Shown one piece after another: positions 20,709 through 31,162 of a stretch of 64,000 nt of DNA. The translations under genes and the position numbers were made by a program. Within the stretch, counting starts at the first letter, position 1, and each line of letters begins with the position of its first letter. The notes under the pieces are model-generated. The model saw only the letters and a list, made by a program, of their open reading frames with translations, made no database searches and was not told where the DNA came from. This DNA comes from Delftia acidovorans (GTDB lineage Bacteria; Pseudomonadota; Gammaproteobacteria; Burkholderiales; Burkholderiaceae_C), in the NCBI GenBank assembly GCA_031286585.1, contig JAITUC010000019.1, forward strand, positions 186,001-250,000. Reading direction: 5' to 3'.

Positions 20709-21251
20709 ATGGATATAGATTACCGGCTGGCGTTCGAGGCCGCCCCCGTCGGCCTCGTGATCTCGCGCAATCGCACCATGATCGACTGCAACCGCCAGGT
20801 CTGCGAGATGTTCGAGGCCTCGCGCGAGGTGCTGATCGGCCAGACCTTCCAGATCCTCTACCCCAGCGCCGACGAGTACGAGCGGCTGGGCGCGCGCATC
20901 GCGCCCATTCTCAACGCCCGGGGTTTCTACTCGGACAACCGCATCATGAAGCGCGCCAACGGCGAAACGTTCTGGTGCCATGTCACGGGCCGCACGCTGG
21001 ACCGCAGCGACCCGCATGCATCGGGCATCTGGAGCTTCGAGGACCTCAGCGCCCACCGTCCCGTCAAGGCCGAGCTCACCGGGCGCGAGCGCGAGGTGGC
21101 CGCCCGCCTGCTGGAGGGCCTGACCTCCAAGGAAATCGGCCGCGCCCTGGCCATCAGCCACCGCACGGTGGAGATCTACCGCGCGCGGCTGATGCGCAAG
21201 TACGGCGCCTCCACGGCCGCCGACCTGGTCCACAAGCTGGTCTCTGGCTGA
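20709..21251 (+). CDS. PAS domain / LuxR-type HTH transcriptional regulator
   Basis: 180 residues. Residues 5-115 form a PAS fold (YRLAFEAAPVGLVISRNRTMIDCN; later RANGETFWCHVTGRTLD), and the C-terminus is a LuxR helix-turn-helix (LTGREREVAARLLEGLTSKEIGRALAISHRTVEIYRARLMRKYG). There is no receiver domain, so the signal must be sensed through PAS, perhaps a small ligand, haem or flavin. It is divergent from scoAB and probably controls it. Similar PAS-LuxR genes sit beside scoAB in related Comamonadaceae as far as I recall. An in-frame TTG two codons upstream is a less likely start. Confidence 0.85.
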   Translation: MDIDYRLAFEAAPVGLVISRNRTMIDCNRQVCEMFEASREVLIGQTFQILYPSADEYERLGARIAPILNARGFYSDNRIMKRANGETFWCHVTGRTLDRSDPHASGIWSFEDLSAHRPVKAELTGREREVAARLLEGLTSKEIGRALAISHRTVEIYRARLMRKYGASTAADLVHKLVSG

Positions 21252-21430
21252 CAGGGCGACGGCCTACACGGGCCGTATCCGCCCGCGCAACACAATGCCT
21301 TGGCAAAAAGCATGCCCGGCACGGCGCATGCGGGGGGCGGTGAAATTTTTTGGCTATGGCGCAGTTGAGATTTGCCAATCGCCAAAGCCTTGCTGCATCC
21401 ATAGAACGAAACAACAATAAAAGCAATTCG

Positions 21431-21445
21431 ATAGCACGCAGCTAT
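21431..21445. promoter_or_regulatory. OxyR-like half-operator upstream of catalase
   Basis: ATAG-CACGCAG-CTAT fits one ATAG-N7-CTAT dyad of the OxyR tetramer site. It lies 70 bases upstream of the catalase ATG. The second dyad expected seven bases away is not recognisable on either side, so this is a tentative call. Confidence 0.35.
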
Positions 21446-21514
21446 TGATTTTCCAAGCGCCGCGCTGCCTTGCGCAAACCGGCGCCGCTACCACCCCTCG
21501 ATCAAGGAGAGACC

Positions 21515-22966
21515 ATGACCCACAAGCTCACCACCGCCGCAGGCGCCCCGGTTGCCAACAACCAGGACTCGCTCACGGCCGGCCCGCGTGGCCCGATGCT
21601 GCTGCAGGACCTGTGGCATCTGGAAAAAATGGCCCACTTCAACCGCGAAGTGATTCCCGAGCGCCGCATGCATGCCAAGGGCTCGGGCGCCTTCGGCACC
21701 TTCACCGTGACGGGTGACATCACGCGCTACACCCGCGCCAGGGTGTTCTCCGACATCGGCAAGCAGACCGAAGTGTTCGCGCGCTTTTCCACCGTGGCCG
21801 GCGAGCGCGGCGCGGCCGACGCCGAGCGCGATATCCGCGGCTTCGCCGTCAAGCTCTATACCGAGGAAGGCAACTGGGACCTGGTGGGCAACAACACGCC
21901 GGTGTTCTTCTTCCGCGACCCGCTCAAGTTCCCCGACCTGAACAAGGCCGTCAAGCGCGATCCGTACACCAACCTGCGCTCGCCCGAGAACAACTGGGAC
22001 TTCTGGACCGGCCTGCCCGAGGCCCTGCACCAGATCACCATCGTCATGAGCGACCGGGGCATTCCGCGCGGCTACCGCCACATGCACGGCTTCGGCTCGC
22101 ACACCTACAGCTTCATCAACGCCAGCAACGAGCGCCACTGGGTCAAGTTCCACTGGGTCTGCCAGCAGGGCATCGAGAACTTCACCGACGCCCAAGCCGC
22201 CTCCGTGGTCGCCTCCGACCGTGAAAGCAGCCAGCGCGACCTGCTCGAAGCCATCGAGCGCGGCGAGTTCCCGCGCTGGAAGCTGTGCGTGCAGATCATG
22301 CCCGAGCATGAAGCCGAGACCTACCGCTTCCACCCCTTCGACCTGACCAAGGTCTGGAGCAAGAAGGACTACCCGCTGATCGAAGTGGGCGTGATGGAGC
22401 TCAACCGCAACCCGCGCAACTACCACGCCGATGTGGAGCAGGCCTCGTTCACGCCGGCCAACCTGGTGCCGGGCATCGGCCCCTCGCCCGACCGCATGCT
22501 GCAGTCGCGCCTGTTCTCGTACGGCGATGCCGCGCGCTACCGCCTGGGCGTGAACCACCACCAGATCCCCGTGAACGCGCCGCGCTGCCCCTACCACGCC
22601 TACCACCGCGATGGCGCCATGCGCGTGGACGGCAACTACGGCGGCACCATCGCCTACGAGCCCAACACCAAGGGCGAGTGGCAGGAGCAGCCCGCCTTCG
22701 CCGAGCCGCCGCTGGCCCTGCACGGCGCGGCCGACCGCTGGAACTACCGCGAGGACGATGCCGACTACTTCACCCAGCCCGGCGACCTGTTCCGCCTGCT
22801 CACGCCCGACGCGCAGCAGCGCCTGTTCGAGAACACGGCGCGCAACATCGCCGGCGTGTCCGAGCACATCGTGCAAAAGCACATAGCGCACTGCACCCAG
22901 GCCGACCCCGCCTACGGCAAGGGCGTGGCCGATGCCATCGCCCGCCAGAAGGCCGGCACGCTCTGA
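21515..22966 (+). CDS. katA: monofunctional haem catalase, small-subunit (clade 3)
   Basis: 483 residues, the length of small-subunit catalases. It converts hydrogen peroxide to water and oxygen. The distal His motif is [16 protein letters not shown], the proximal haem ligand is the Tyr in [14 protein letters not shown], and [16 protein letters not shown] is intact. No signal peptide, so it is cytoplasmic. The ATG follows AAGGAGA. A strong bidirectional terminator lies 25 bases past the stop. A partial OxyR-like site upstream would fit peroxide induction. Confidence 0.95.
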   Translation: MTHKLTTAAGAPVANNQDSLTAGPRGPMLLQDLWHLEKMAHFNREVIPERRMHAKGSGAFGTFTVTGDITRYTRARVFSDIGKQTEVFARFSTVAGERGAADAERDIRGFAVKLYTEEGNWDLVGNNTPVFFFRDPLKFPDLNKAVKRDPYTNLRSPENNWDFWTGLPEALHQITIVMSDRGIPRGYRHMHGFGSHTYSFINASNERHWVKFHWVCQQGIENFTDAQAASVVASDRESSQRDLLEAIERGEFPRWKLCVQIMPEHEAETYRFHPFDLTKVWSKKDYPLIEVGVMELNRNPRNYHADVEQASFTPANLVPGIGPSPDRMLQSRLFSYGDAARYRLGVNHHQIPVNAPRCPYHAYHRDGAMRVDGNYGGTIAYEPNTKGEWQEQPAFAEPPLALHGAADRWNYREDDADYFTQPGDLFRLLTPDAQQRLFENTARNIAGVSEHIVQKHIAHCTQADPAYGKGVADAIARQKAGTL

Positions 22967-22988
22967 GCGGCTGACTTTCTGCCAAACG

Positions 22989-23019
22989 AAAACGCCCCCG
23001 AAACTTCGGGGGCGTTTTT
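22989..23019. terminator. bidirectional rho-independent terminator
   Basis: A 12-bp perfect stem (AACGCCCCCGAA / TTCGGGGGCGTT) flanked by A-run and T-run. It can stop both the catalase transcript (plus) and the convergent NTF2-like gene (minus). Confidence 0.92.
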
Positions 23020-23036
23020 CATGGCACGCCCTGCCC

Positions 23037-23477
23037 TCAGGCCACGGCCTTGAAGGCGGGAAGCTTGTCGCCCAGCCGCTTGCCCATCTCCGTGCCCAGG
23101 GCCTGCAGGCCGCTCATGGGGCGCACCATGACCTCGAATTCCCGGATCAGGCCCTGCTCGTCGAAGCGGATGAAATCGATGCCCTTGAGGTTTTTGCCGC
23201 CCACGCTGGCGCTGAACTCCAGCACCACGTCCAGGCCGTCATCGCTGGCCATCTGGCGGTGGTAGGTGAAGTTCTCGAACACCTGGACCACGGTGGACAG
23301 CGCCAGCATCAGCGCGGGTGCCGAGGCATAGGGCGTGTTGGCCATGGGCGAGCGGAACACTGCATCGGGATGAACGATGCCTTGCAGCTCGCCCAGGTCG
23401 CTGGCGGCAACCATGCGATGCCACAGCTCCAGGGAGCGGGCGACTGCGGGATGGGCGTTCTTCGGGAGCTGGGACAT
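23037..23477 (-). CDS. SnoaL/NTF2-like protein
   Basis: 146 residues with the cone-shaped SnoaL/NTF2-like pattern: ARSLELWHRMVAASDLGELQGIVHPDAVFRSPM, then FTYHRQMASDDGLDVVLEFSASVGGKNLKGIDFIRFDEQGLIREFEVMVRPM. Such proteins are small isomerases, dehydratases or ligand binders; the activity here is unknown. The ATG is fixed by GGAGACAAG. It lies 47 bases after the fadH stop on the same strand and is probably the second gene of the PadR-controlled unit. Confidence 0.75.
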   Translation of the reverse strand: MSQLPKNAHPAVARSLELWHRMVAASDLGELQGIVHPDAVFRSPMANTPYASAPALMLALSTVVQVFENFTYHRQMASDDGLDVVLEFSASVGGKNLKGIDFIRFDEQGLIREFEVMVRPMSGLQALGTEMGKRLGDKLPAFKAVA

Positions 23478-23524
23478 GCTTGTCTCCTGGTGGTTGAGGT
23501 TGAGAACGGAATCGGGCGGCGCCC

Positions 23525-25561
<2,037 letters not shown>

Positions 25562-25563
25562 TT

Positions 25564-25579
25564 ATGCAACTGATTGCAT
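25564..25579. promoter_or_regulatory. PadR operator 1
   Basis: ATGCAACTGATTGCAT, a 6-bp inverted repeat around CTGA, just upstream of fadH. ATGCAA/TTGCAT half-sites are close to those known for PadR-family repressors (ATGT/ACAT type dyads). A near-copy lies exactly 40 bp downstream. Confidence 0.75.
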
Positions 25580-25603
25580 GAATGTAGTCAGCTCCCTTTA
25601 TTT

Positions 25604-25619
25604 ATGCAACTGGTTGCGC
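25604..25619. promoter_or_regulatory. PadR operator 2
   Basis: ATGCAACTGGTTGCGC, a near-copy of operator 1. The 40-bp centre spacing (about four helical turns) puts both on the same DNA face, as needed for cooperative repression of fadH and padR. Confidence 0.72.
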
Positions 25620-25709
25620 AAAAAATTGCAGAAATGGCTGCAGCGCCTGGCCACGCCTGCATGCAGGCCCGTAAGATGGCGCCCAGCTCCAGCGCCTTCC
25701 TTGTTGCCG

Positions 25710-26249
25710 ATGTCCCTGCCACACGCCCTTCTCACTGCCCTGGTCGAGCATCCCTGCTCGGGCTCGGAACTTGCCGAGCGCTTTGACCGCTCCATCGGCT
25801 ACTTCTGGCACGCCACGCACCAGCAGATCTACCGCGAACTCGCGCGGCTGGAAGAGGCGCAATGGATCGAGGCCCTGCCCGCCGAATCCGGCCGGGGCCG
25901 CAAGCGCCAGTACCGCATCCTTCCCACGGGCCGCAAGGAGCTCAAGCGCTGGGTGGCCGAGCAGGAAGACCCCAAGCCGCTGCGCGAGGAATGGATGGTC
26001 CGCCTGCGTGCCGAGGCGGTGGTGGGGCCCTGCGGACTGCAGGAGGAAGTGCAGCGGCTGCTGGAACTGCACCAGGCGCAGCTGGATGTCTACCAGCGCC
26101 TGGAGCAGCGCGACTTCCTGGACAAGCCGCCCACGCGCGAGCGGCGGCTGCAGCACCTGGTGCTCAAGGCCGGCATACAGCACGAGCAGCTGTGGATAGG
26201 CCTGCTGCAGGAAGCCAGGGAGATCCTGGACATGCCGGCCAGGCCCTGA
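25710..26249 (+). CDS. PadR-family transcriptional repressor
   Basis: 179 residues. The winged helix is MSLPHALLTALVEHPCSGSELAERFDRSIGYFWHATHQQIYRELARLEEAQWI, with the PadR hallmark W-x-A-T/S-x-x-Q-I/L-Y. The C-terminal part is the Vir helical dimerisation domain. It is divergent from fadH across two matching operators and is almost certainly their repressor. The ATG at 25710 is where homology begins; a longer frame to 25545 runs through the operators and is rejected. Confidence 0.88.
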   Translation: MSLPHALLTALVEHPCSGSELAERFDRSIGYFWHATHQQIYRELARLEEAQWIEALPAESGRGRKRQYRILPTGRKELKRWVAEQEDPKPLREEWMVRLRAEAVVGPCGLQEEVQRLLELHQAQLDVYQRLEQRDFLDKPPTRERRLQHLVLKAGIQHEQLWIGLLQEAREILDMPARP

Positions 26250-26279
26250 GGGACTGACGCGACGGTCGCGACGGCCGCT

Positions 26280-27203
26280 TCAGCCCTTGTTCAAGCCGTG
26301 CAGCGCCAGCCCAGGAGCATCCAGCCGGGCACGCAGAATGCGCCCGTGCGTGGAGTCCGTCACGTACAGCGTGCGGCGGTCCGCGCCGCCAAAGGCCAGG
26401 TTGGTGAGCGAGCTTCCCGGCACGCCACGCAGCACCTGAACGGGCTCGGCGCGGTGGTTGAGCACCCACACCAGGCCCAGGCCCGGGTTGGCCACCAGCA
26501 GCCGGCCCTGGTCATCCACGGCCAGCCCATCGGGACCGCTGGGGCCGTAGGAGGTGAAGAACTGCCCCACCTTGGCCACGCTGCCATCGGGCAGCAGGGG
26601 CACGCGCCAGACGCAGTTGCCGCGTGTCACGGCCAGGTAGAGCACGCGGCCATCGGGCGACAGCGCCACGCCGTTGGGGCTGGGCACATTGGCCAGCAGC
26701 AGGTCCAGCCGGCCGTCGGGCCGCAGCCGGTACAGGCGGCCGCTGGGGTCGTGCAGGCCGCTCTGGCCCTGATCGGTGAAGTAGAGGTTGCCCTCGGCAT
26801 CGAAGACCAGGTCGTTCACCCCCTTGAAACGCTCGCTGTTGCGCCGCTGCAGATACGCGCCGATGCGTCCCGTGGCCACGTCCAGGCGCATCAGGCCGTT
26901 CTTGTAGTCGGTGATCAGCAGCGTGCGGGCATCGAGGAACTTCATGCCGTTGGGCTCGCCGTCGTACTCGGCCACCAGGGTCCAGGCGCCTTGAGGATCG
27001 ATGCGGAACACGCGGCCCCAGGGGATGTCGGCCACGTACAGATGGCCGGCCGCATCGAACACCGGACCTTCGAGGAAGGAGTCGGTCACGGCGCCGCCGC
27101 GGTTGGCATCGGCCCAGTCGCTGCGCTCGGGGCGGCGCAGGGCGTCGGGCATGGTGGTGAACGTTTCGAGGTCGCAGACCTGGGGGGCTTGCAGCAGGAA
27201 CAT
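26280..27203 (-). CDS. SMP-30/gluconolactonase-type lactonase
   Basis: 307 residues forming a six-bladed propeller. Landmarks are FLEGPVFDAAGHLYVADIPWGRVFRID (metal-binding Glu in EGP), GEPNGMKF, KGVNDLVFDAEGNLYFTDQG and PNGVALSPDG. SMP-30 lactonases open sugar-type or other lactones with a divalent metal. It is the last gene of the leftward Bug/amidohydrolase operon, so it probably hydrolyses a lactone of the compound degraded there. There is no signal peptide. The start at 27203 is where family homology begins; the ribosome site is weak. Confidence 0.85.
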   Translation of the reverse strand: MFLLQAPQVCDLETFTTMPDALRRPERSDWADANRGGAVTDSFLEGPVFDAAGHLYVADIPWGRVFRIDPQGAWTLVAEYDGEPNGMKFLDARTLLITDYKNGLMRLDVATGRIGAYLQRRNSERFKGVNDLVFDAEGNLYFTDQGQSGLHDPSGRLYRLRPDGRLDLLLANVPSPNGVALSPDGRVLYLAVTRGNCVWRVPLLPDGSVAKVGQFFTSYGPSGPDGLAVDDQGRLLVANPGLGLVWVLNHRAEPVQVLRGVPGSSLTNLAFGGADRRTLYVTDSTHGRILRARLDAPGLALHGLNKG

Positions 27204-27225
27204 GGTGTCTGTCTTTCTTGGAGTG

Positions 27226-28116
27226 TCAGGCCGCGCCGTCGAAACCATACAGCCTTGCGGGGTTGTCCACCAGGATGCGGTCCATGGCCTCGTCCGTGCC
27301 CGCCCAGGCCTGCAGCAGGTCCACCAGATCGGCATCGTTGACGGAGCCCGGCGCCTCGGTGGTGTGCGGCCAGTCGCTGCCCCAGACCAGGCGTTCGGGC
27401 GCGGCGCGCACCAGGTCGCGGCCCAGCGGCAGCGTGTCGGCATACGAGGGGCCGTGCACCGACGAGCGCATGTACGCGCCCGACAGCTTGACCCAGGTGT
27501 TGCCGCCATCGAGCAGCCTGCGCAGCGCGGCATGGGCCGCGCCCGCCGCGCCCTCGGCCGGGTCGATGCGGCCCAGGTGGTCCACGACCAGGGGCACGGG
27601 CAGCGCGCCCAGCACGTGCGCCAGCGCCACCAGTTGCTCAGGCTGCACAAAGACCTGCACATGCCAGCCCAGCCGCGCCACGCGCTGCGCCAGCGTGACC
27701 AGCATATGGGCCGTGGTCTCGCCCCAGGACTGCGGCGAGACAAAATTCACGCGCACTCCGCAGACGCGCTGCGCGGCCAGCCGGTCCAGCTCGGCATCGG
27801 CCACATCGTGGGCGACCACGGCCACGCCGCGCGCCGCATCGCCCAGGCGCTCCAGCGCATCCAGCGTGCAGGCGTTGTCCGTGCCGTAGGTCGATGGCGT
27901 GACCACCACGGCACGCGAGGTGCCCAGGCGCTGCTGCAGCTGCCGGTACATGGCCACGTCGGCATGCGGCGGCGTGCGCGGCCAGTGCGGCGACGGTGCA
28001 AAGCGCGCATCGAAGATGTGCATGTGGCTGTCACAGGCCAGCGGCGGCAGCGTGCGGACAGGCCGGTCGGTGCCGGCCGAATGCGCAACGGCGATGGTCG
28101 ATGCGTTCATGGCCAT
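27226..28116 (-). CDS. LigI-like amidohydrolase (PDC-lactonase family), copy A
   Basis: 296 residues of the amidohydrolase-2 family, closest in pattern to 2-pyrone-4,6-dicarboxylate lactonase. The motifs are CDSHMHIFDARF (HxH), VPLVVDHLGRIDP and LVWGSDWPHT with the catalytic Asp; the end ILVDNPARLYGF is typical. These enzymes hydrolyse lactones or C-C bonds of carboxylated rings. It starts five bases after the stop of a Bug receptor. A paralogue (copy B) lies five genes upstream in the same operon; both share VVTPSTYGTDN-like and GSDWPH blocks. A second ATG two codons downstream is equally possible. Confidence 0.82.
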   Translation of the reverse strand: MAMNASTIAVAHSAGTDRPVRTLPPLACDSHMHIFDARFAPSPHWPRTPPHADVAMYRQLQQRLGTSRAVVVTPSTYGTDNACTLDALERLGDAARGVAVVAHDVADAELDRLAAQRVCGVRVNFVSPQSWGETTAHMLVTLAQRVARLGWHVQVFVQPEQLVALAHVLGALPVPLVVDHLGRIDPAEGAAGAAHAALRRLLDGGNTWVKLSGAYMRSSVHGPSYADTLPLGRDLVRAAPERLVWGSDWPHTTEAPGSVNDADLVDLLQAWAGTDEAMDRILVDNPARLYGFDGAA

Positions 28117-28120
28117 GCGC

Positions 28121-29077
28121 TCAGTCCAGCACGATGGCGCCCTTGCGCACCACCTCGCCCCACTTGGCGTCTTCCTTCTTGAGGAAGGCGGCGAACTCGG
28201 CCGGCGTCGTTCCCATGGGCTGGGCGCCCAGGTCGCTCAGGCGCTGGCGCACCTCGGCTTCCTGCAGCACCTCGGACAGTGCCTGGTGCAGGCGCGCTGC
28301 CACGGGCTCCGGCGTGCCCGTGGGCAGGAAGATGCCGTTCCACTCATAGGCCTCGTAGCCGGGAATCACGGTCTCGGACACGGTGGGCACATCGGGCAGG
28401 CGTGCCGAGCGCTGTGGCGCGGCCACGGCCAGGGCGCGCAGCTTGCCGCCCGTGACCAGCGGATAGGTGGCCGCCATGGTGCCGAACATGAAGTCCACCT
28501 GCCCGCCCATCACATCGGCAATGGCCGGCCCGCCGCTCTTGTAGGGCACATGGACCATGTCCAGATCCAGCCGCTGGCGGAACAGCTCGGCCGCCAGGCG
28601 CTGCACCGTGCCGCTGCCGCCCGAGGCGAAGTTGATCTTGCCGGGTTGCGCCTTGGCCCTGGCGGCCAGGTCGGCCACGCTGCGCACGGGCGAATCGGCC
28701 TTCACCACGACCACATTGGGCATGAGCAGCACCAGCGACAGCGGCTGCAGCGCGCTGCGCGCATAGGGCAGTTTGGCGAAGAGATGCGGGTTGATGGAAA
28801 ACGGCGTGGCGTCATACAGCACGGTATAGCCGTCGGCCCGCGCCTTGGCCACCTGGCTGGCACCGATGGTGCCGCTGGCGCCGGGCCGGTTGTCCACGAT
28901 GATGCTGGTGCCCAGCCGCGCGCCCATGCGCGTGGCCAGCAGGCGCGCCGCCGCGTCGGCTCCGCCACCGGGCGCATAGGGCACGACCAGGGTGATGGGC
29001 CGCTCGGGAAAGGCCGCATGGGCCACGGCGGCGGCCAGTGCGCAGGCCGCTATCAGGGTTCTGGCAAGAAAATTCAT
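28121..29077 (-). CDS. Bug-family periplasmic solute receptor (TctC-like), 1
   Basis: 318 residues. A Sec signal peptide (MNFLARTLIAACALAAAVAHA) is followed by FPERPITLVVPYAPGGGADAAAR, the beginning of every Bug receptor, and later YTVLYDATPFSINPHLF and HVPYKSGGPAIADVMGGQVDFMF. Bug proteins bind carboxylates or amides in the periplasm for TTT-type transporters. No tctA/tctB membrane genes are nearby, so it must work with a carrier encoded elsewhere. The ATG follows GGAGACAAG. It is translationally close (4 bases) to amidohydrolase A. Confidence 0.9.
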   Translation of the reverse strand: MNFLARTLIAACALAAAVAHAAFPERPITLVVPYAPGGGADAAARLLATRMGARLGTSIIVDNRPGASGTIGASQVAKARADGYTVLYDATPFSINPHLFAKLPYARSALQPLSLVLLMPNVVVVKADSPVRSVADLAARAKAQPGKINFASGGSGTVQRLAAELFRQRLDLDMVHVPYKSGGPAIADVMGGQVDFMFGTMAATYPLVTGGKLRALAVAAPQRSARLPDVPTVSETVIPGYEAYEWNGIFLPTGTPEPVAARLHQALSEVLQEAEVRQRLSDLGAQPMGTTPAEFAAFLKKEDAKWGEVVRKGAIVLD

Positions 29078-29138
29078 GGCTTGTCTCCAGGTATTTTTGG
29101 GTTGGCCGGTGGGCACCGAACTCCGGCCCGGCCCGGCT

Positions 29139-30152
29139 TCAGTCGGCCTTCAGGTTCAGCTTCCGGGCGATCTGCGTATAGGACGCCACTTCGCCTGCCA
29201 CGCGCTGCGCAAAGGCGCTGCCGCAGCTCGACTCGGCATCCATCCCCAGGCCGTGCAGCTTGTCCGCGGCCGATGCGCTCTTGGCAAATTCCACGGCCAC
29301 GCGCTCCAGCGCCTGGGCCACGCTGTCGGGAATGCCGGCCGGCGCGAGCACGCCATACCAGACATCGGCCGAGTAGTCGCCACCGCCCGCTTCGGCAAAG
29401 GTGGGTACCTGGGGCAGCAGGGACGAGCGTTTGGGCGAGGCCACGGCCAGCGCCGCGAGCTTGCCGCTGCGCACCTGGGGCAGCACCGAGCCCAGCGTGG
29501 CGAAGGAGCTGTCGAGCTGGCCGCCCATCAGGTCCGTGACCACGGGCGCCGCGCCCTTGTAGGGCACGTGGTTGAGCTTCAGGCCGCGGGCAGCGGCAAA
29601 CATCTCGGTGGCGAAATGGCCCGAGCTGCCCATGCCCGCCGTGCCGGCCGTGATGCTGCCCGGCCGGCTGCGCGCCTGCTCCATGTACTCCTGCAGGTTG
29701 TGCACCTGCATGCCCGGCCCCACGACCAGCACCGTGGCGCTGCTGGCCACCGTGCACAGCGGCCGGAACGAGCGCACCACGTCGAACTTCACGCGGCCCT
29801 GGTACAGCCCCGGGATCATGCTGTGGTTGGTGGCCCCGAACAGCAGCGTATAGCCATCGGCCGGCGCGCCGGCCACGGCCTGCGCGGCCAGGATGGTGTT
29901 GGCCCCGGGCTTGTTGTCCACCACGAAGGGCTGGCCCAGCGCCTTGCCCGCATGGTCGGCAAAGGCGCGCGCCACCACGTCGGTGGGGCCGCCCGCCGCA
30001 AAGCCCACGACCAGCCGCACGGGCTTGGCCGGATAGTCCTTCTGCGCCAGCGCGGGCTCAACGGCCCACATGCCCAGCGCCACCCAGCCCACGGCGCCCA
30101 GCAGGCGGCCGCGCAAGGCCCGGCGTCGGACTTCCTGAAAATTCCTGGTCAT
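29139..30152 (-). CDS. Bug-family periplasmic solute receptor (TctC-like), 2
   Basis: 337 residues. The N-terminus is unusually long and basic (MTRNFQEVRRRALRGRLLG) before a hydrophobic stretch ending EPALA, so Tat-like export is possible. The mature protein starts KDYPAKPVRLVVGFAAGGPTDVVAR. HNLQEYMEQARSRPGSITAGTAGMGSSGH and HVPYKGAAPVVTDLMGGQLDSSF are Bug hallmarks. The start is set by GAGGAGACAAG. It lies between the 2-hydroxyacid dehydrogenase and Bug 1 in the same operon. Confidence 0.9.
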   Translation of the reverse strand: MTRNFQEVRRRALRGRLLGAVGWVALGMWAVEPALAQKDYPAKPVRLVVGFAAGGPTDVVARAFADHAGKALGQPFVVDNKPGANTILAAQAVAGAPADGYTLLFGATNHSMIPGLYQGRVKFDVVRSFRPLCTVASSATVLVVGPGMQVHNLQEYMEQARSRPGSITAGTAGMGSSGHFATEMFAAARGLKLNHVPYKGAAPVVTDLMGGQLDSSFATLGSVLPQVRSGKLAALAVASPKRSSLLPQVPTFAEAGGGDYSADVWYGVLAPAGIPDSVAQALERVAVEFAKSASAADKLHGLGMDAESSCGSAFAQRVAGEVASYTQIARKLNLKAD

Positions 30153-30229
30153 CTCTTGTCTCCTCAAATCACGTGCCCGGGCAGGCGTTGGCCCGCAGCG
30201 CTGGCCGCAGGGCCGCGCCCGTCCCCGGC

Positions 30230-31162
30230 TCAGGCGCCGGCAGCCGCCGGCACGCGCGCCAGCACCTCCAGCACATTGCGGGCCGCGCCCACGCCCATGT
30301 TCACGTAGGCATCGCCGGTCACGCCGCCGATATGGGGGCTGAGCACGAAGTTCTTTTCGCCCTGGAACGGGTGGCCGGCCACCATGGGCTCCACCGCAAA
30401 GCTGTCCAGCCCTGCGGCCGCGACCTGGCCCGAGCGCACGGCAGCCAGCAAAGCGGCCTCGTCGATCAGGCCGCCGCGCGCGGTGTTGACCACGATCACG
30501 CCGCGCTTGCAGGCCGCCAGCGTGGAGGCGCCGAGCATGCCCCGGTTTTCCTCGGTCAGCGGGCAATGCAGCGAAATCGCGTCGGACTCGCGCCAGAGGG
30601 TTTCCAGGTCCACGGGCTGGACGTAGGCGGGCAGGTTCTTTGCGAAGGGATCGAAGCCGATCACGCGCATGCCCAGCGCATCGGCCATGCGCGCGAAGCG
30701 CAGCCCGATGGCGCCCAGCCCCACCAGGCCCACGGTGCGTCCGCCCAGCTCCAGGCTCTTGTGCGTGGCCTTGTCCCAGTGGCCCGCATGCATGCGGGCG
30801 TCCAGCGCCACCACCGACTTGGCGCAGGCCAGCAGCAGGGCCAGGGCCTGCTCGGCCACGGCGGCCGCATTGGCGCCGGCCGCGGCCACCACGGCAATGC
30901 CGCGTTCGGCGGCGGCCACCTTGTCGATGGTGTCCGTGCCGCTGCCGTGCTTGGAGATCACGCGCAGCGAGGGCGCGGCATCCATCACGGCCGCGCCCAC
31001 CTTGCCGTAGCGCACGATGATGGCCACGGGATCATGGGCGCGGCACAGCGCGACCAGGTCCTCTTCGGTCGGCGTCTTGCCCGCATAGACGATGTCGTGC
31101 TGCGCCAGCAGGTCCAGCGCCTGTTGCGCCAGATCGGCGCCGGTGACGATGATGGTGCTCAC
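30230..31162 (-). CDS. D-2-hydroxyacid dehydrogenase
   Basis: 310 residues. The NAD-binding Rossmann motif is GLVGLGAIGLRFARMADALG, and the three catalytic residues are seen: Arg in VVNTARGGLIDEAAL, Glu in AAGLDSFAVEP and His in VLSPHIGGVTGDAY. These enzymes reduce or oxidise 2-keto/2-hydroxy acids. A GTG start at 31162 overlaps the RraA-like stop by four bases (GTGA), so the aldolase and dehydrogenase are translated together; an aldolase releasing a 2-keto acid next to a 2-keto acid reductase is a sensible pair. The alternative start further upstream lies inside the neighbouring gene. Confidence 0.88.
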   Translation of the reverse strand: MSTIIVTGADLAQQALDLLAQHDIVYAGKTPTEEDLVALCRAHDPVAIIVRYGKVGAAVMDAAPSLRVISKHGSGTDTIDKVAAAERGIAVVAAAGANAAAVAEQALALLLACAKSVVALDARMHAGHWDKATHKSLELGGRTVGLVGLGAIGLRFARMADALGMRVIGFDPFAKNLPAYVQPVDLETLWRESDAISLHCPLTEENRGMLGASTLAACKRGVIVVNTARGGLIDEAALLAAVRSGQVAAAGLDSFAVEPMVAGHPFQGEKNFVLSPHIGGVTGDAYVNMGVGAARNVLEVLARVPAAAGA

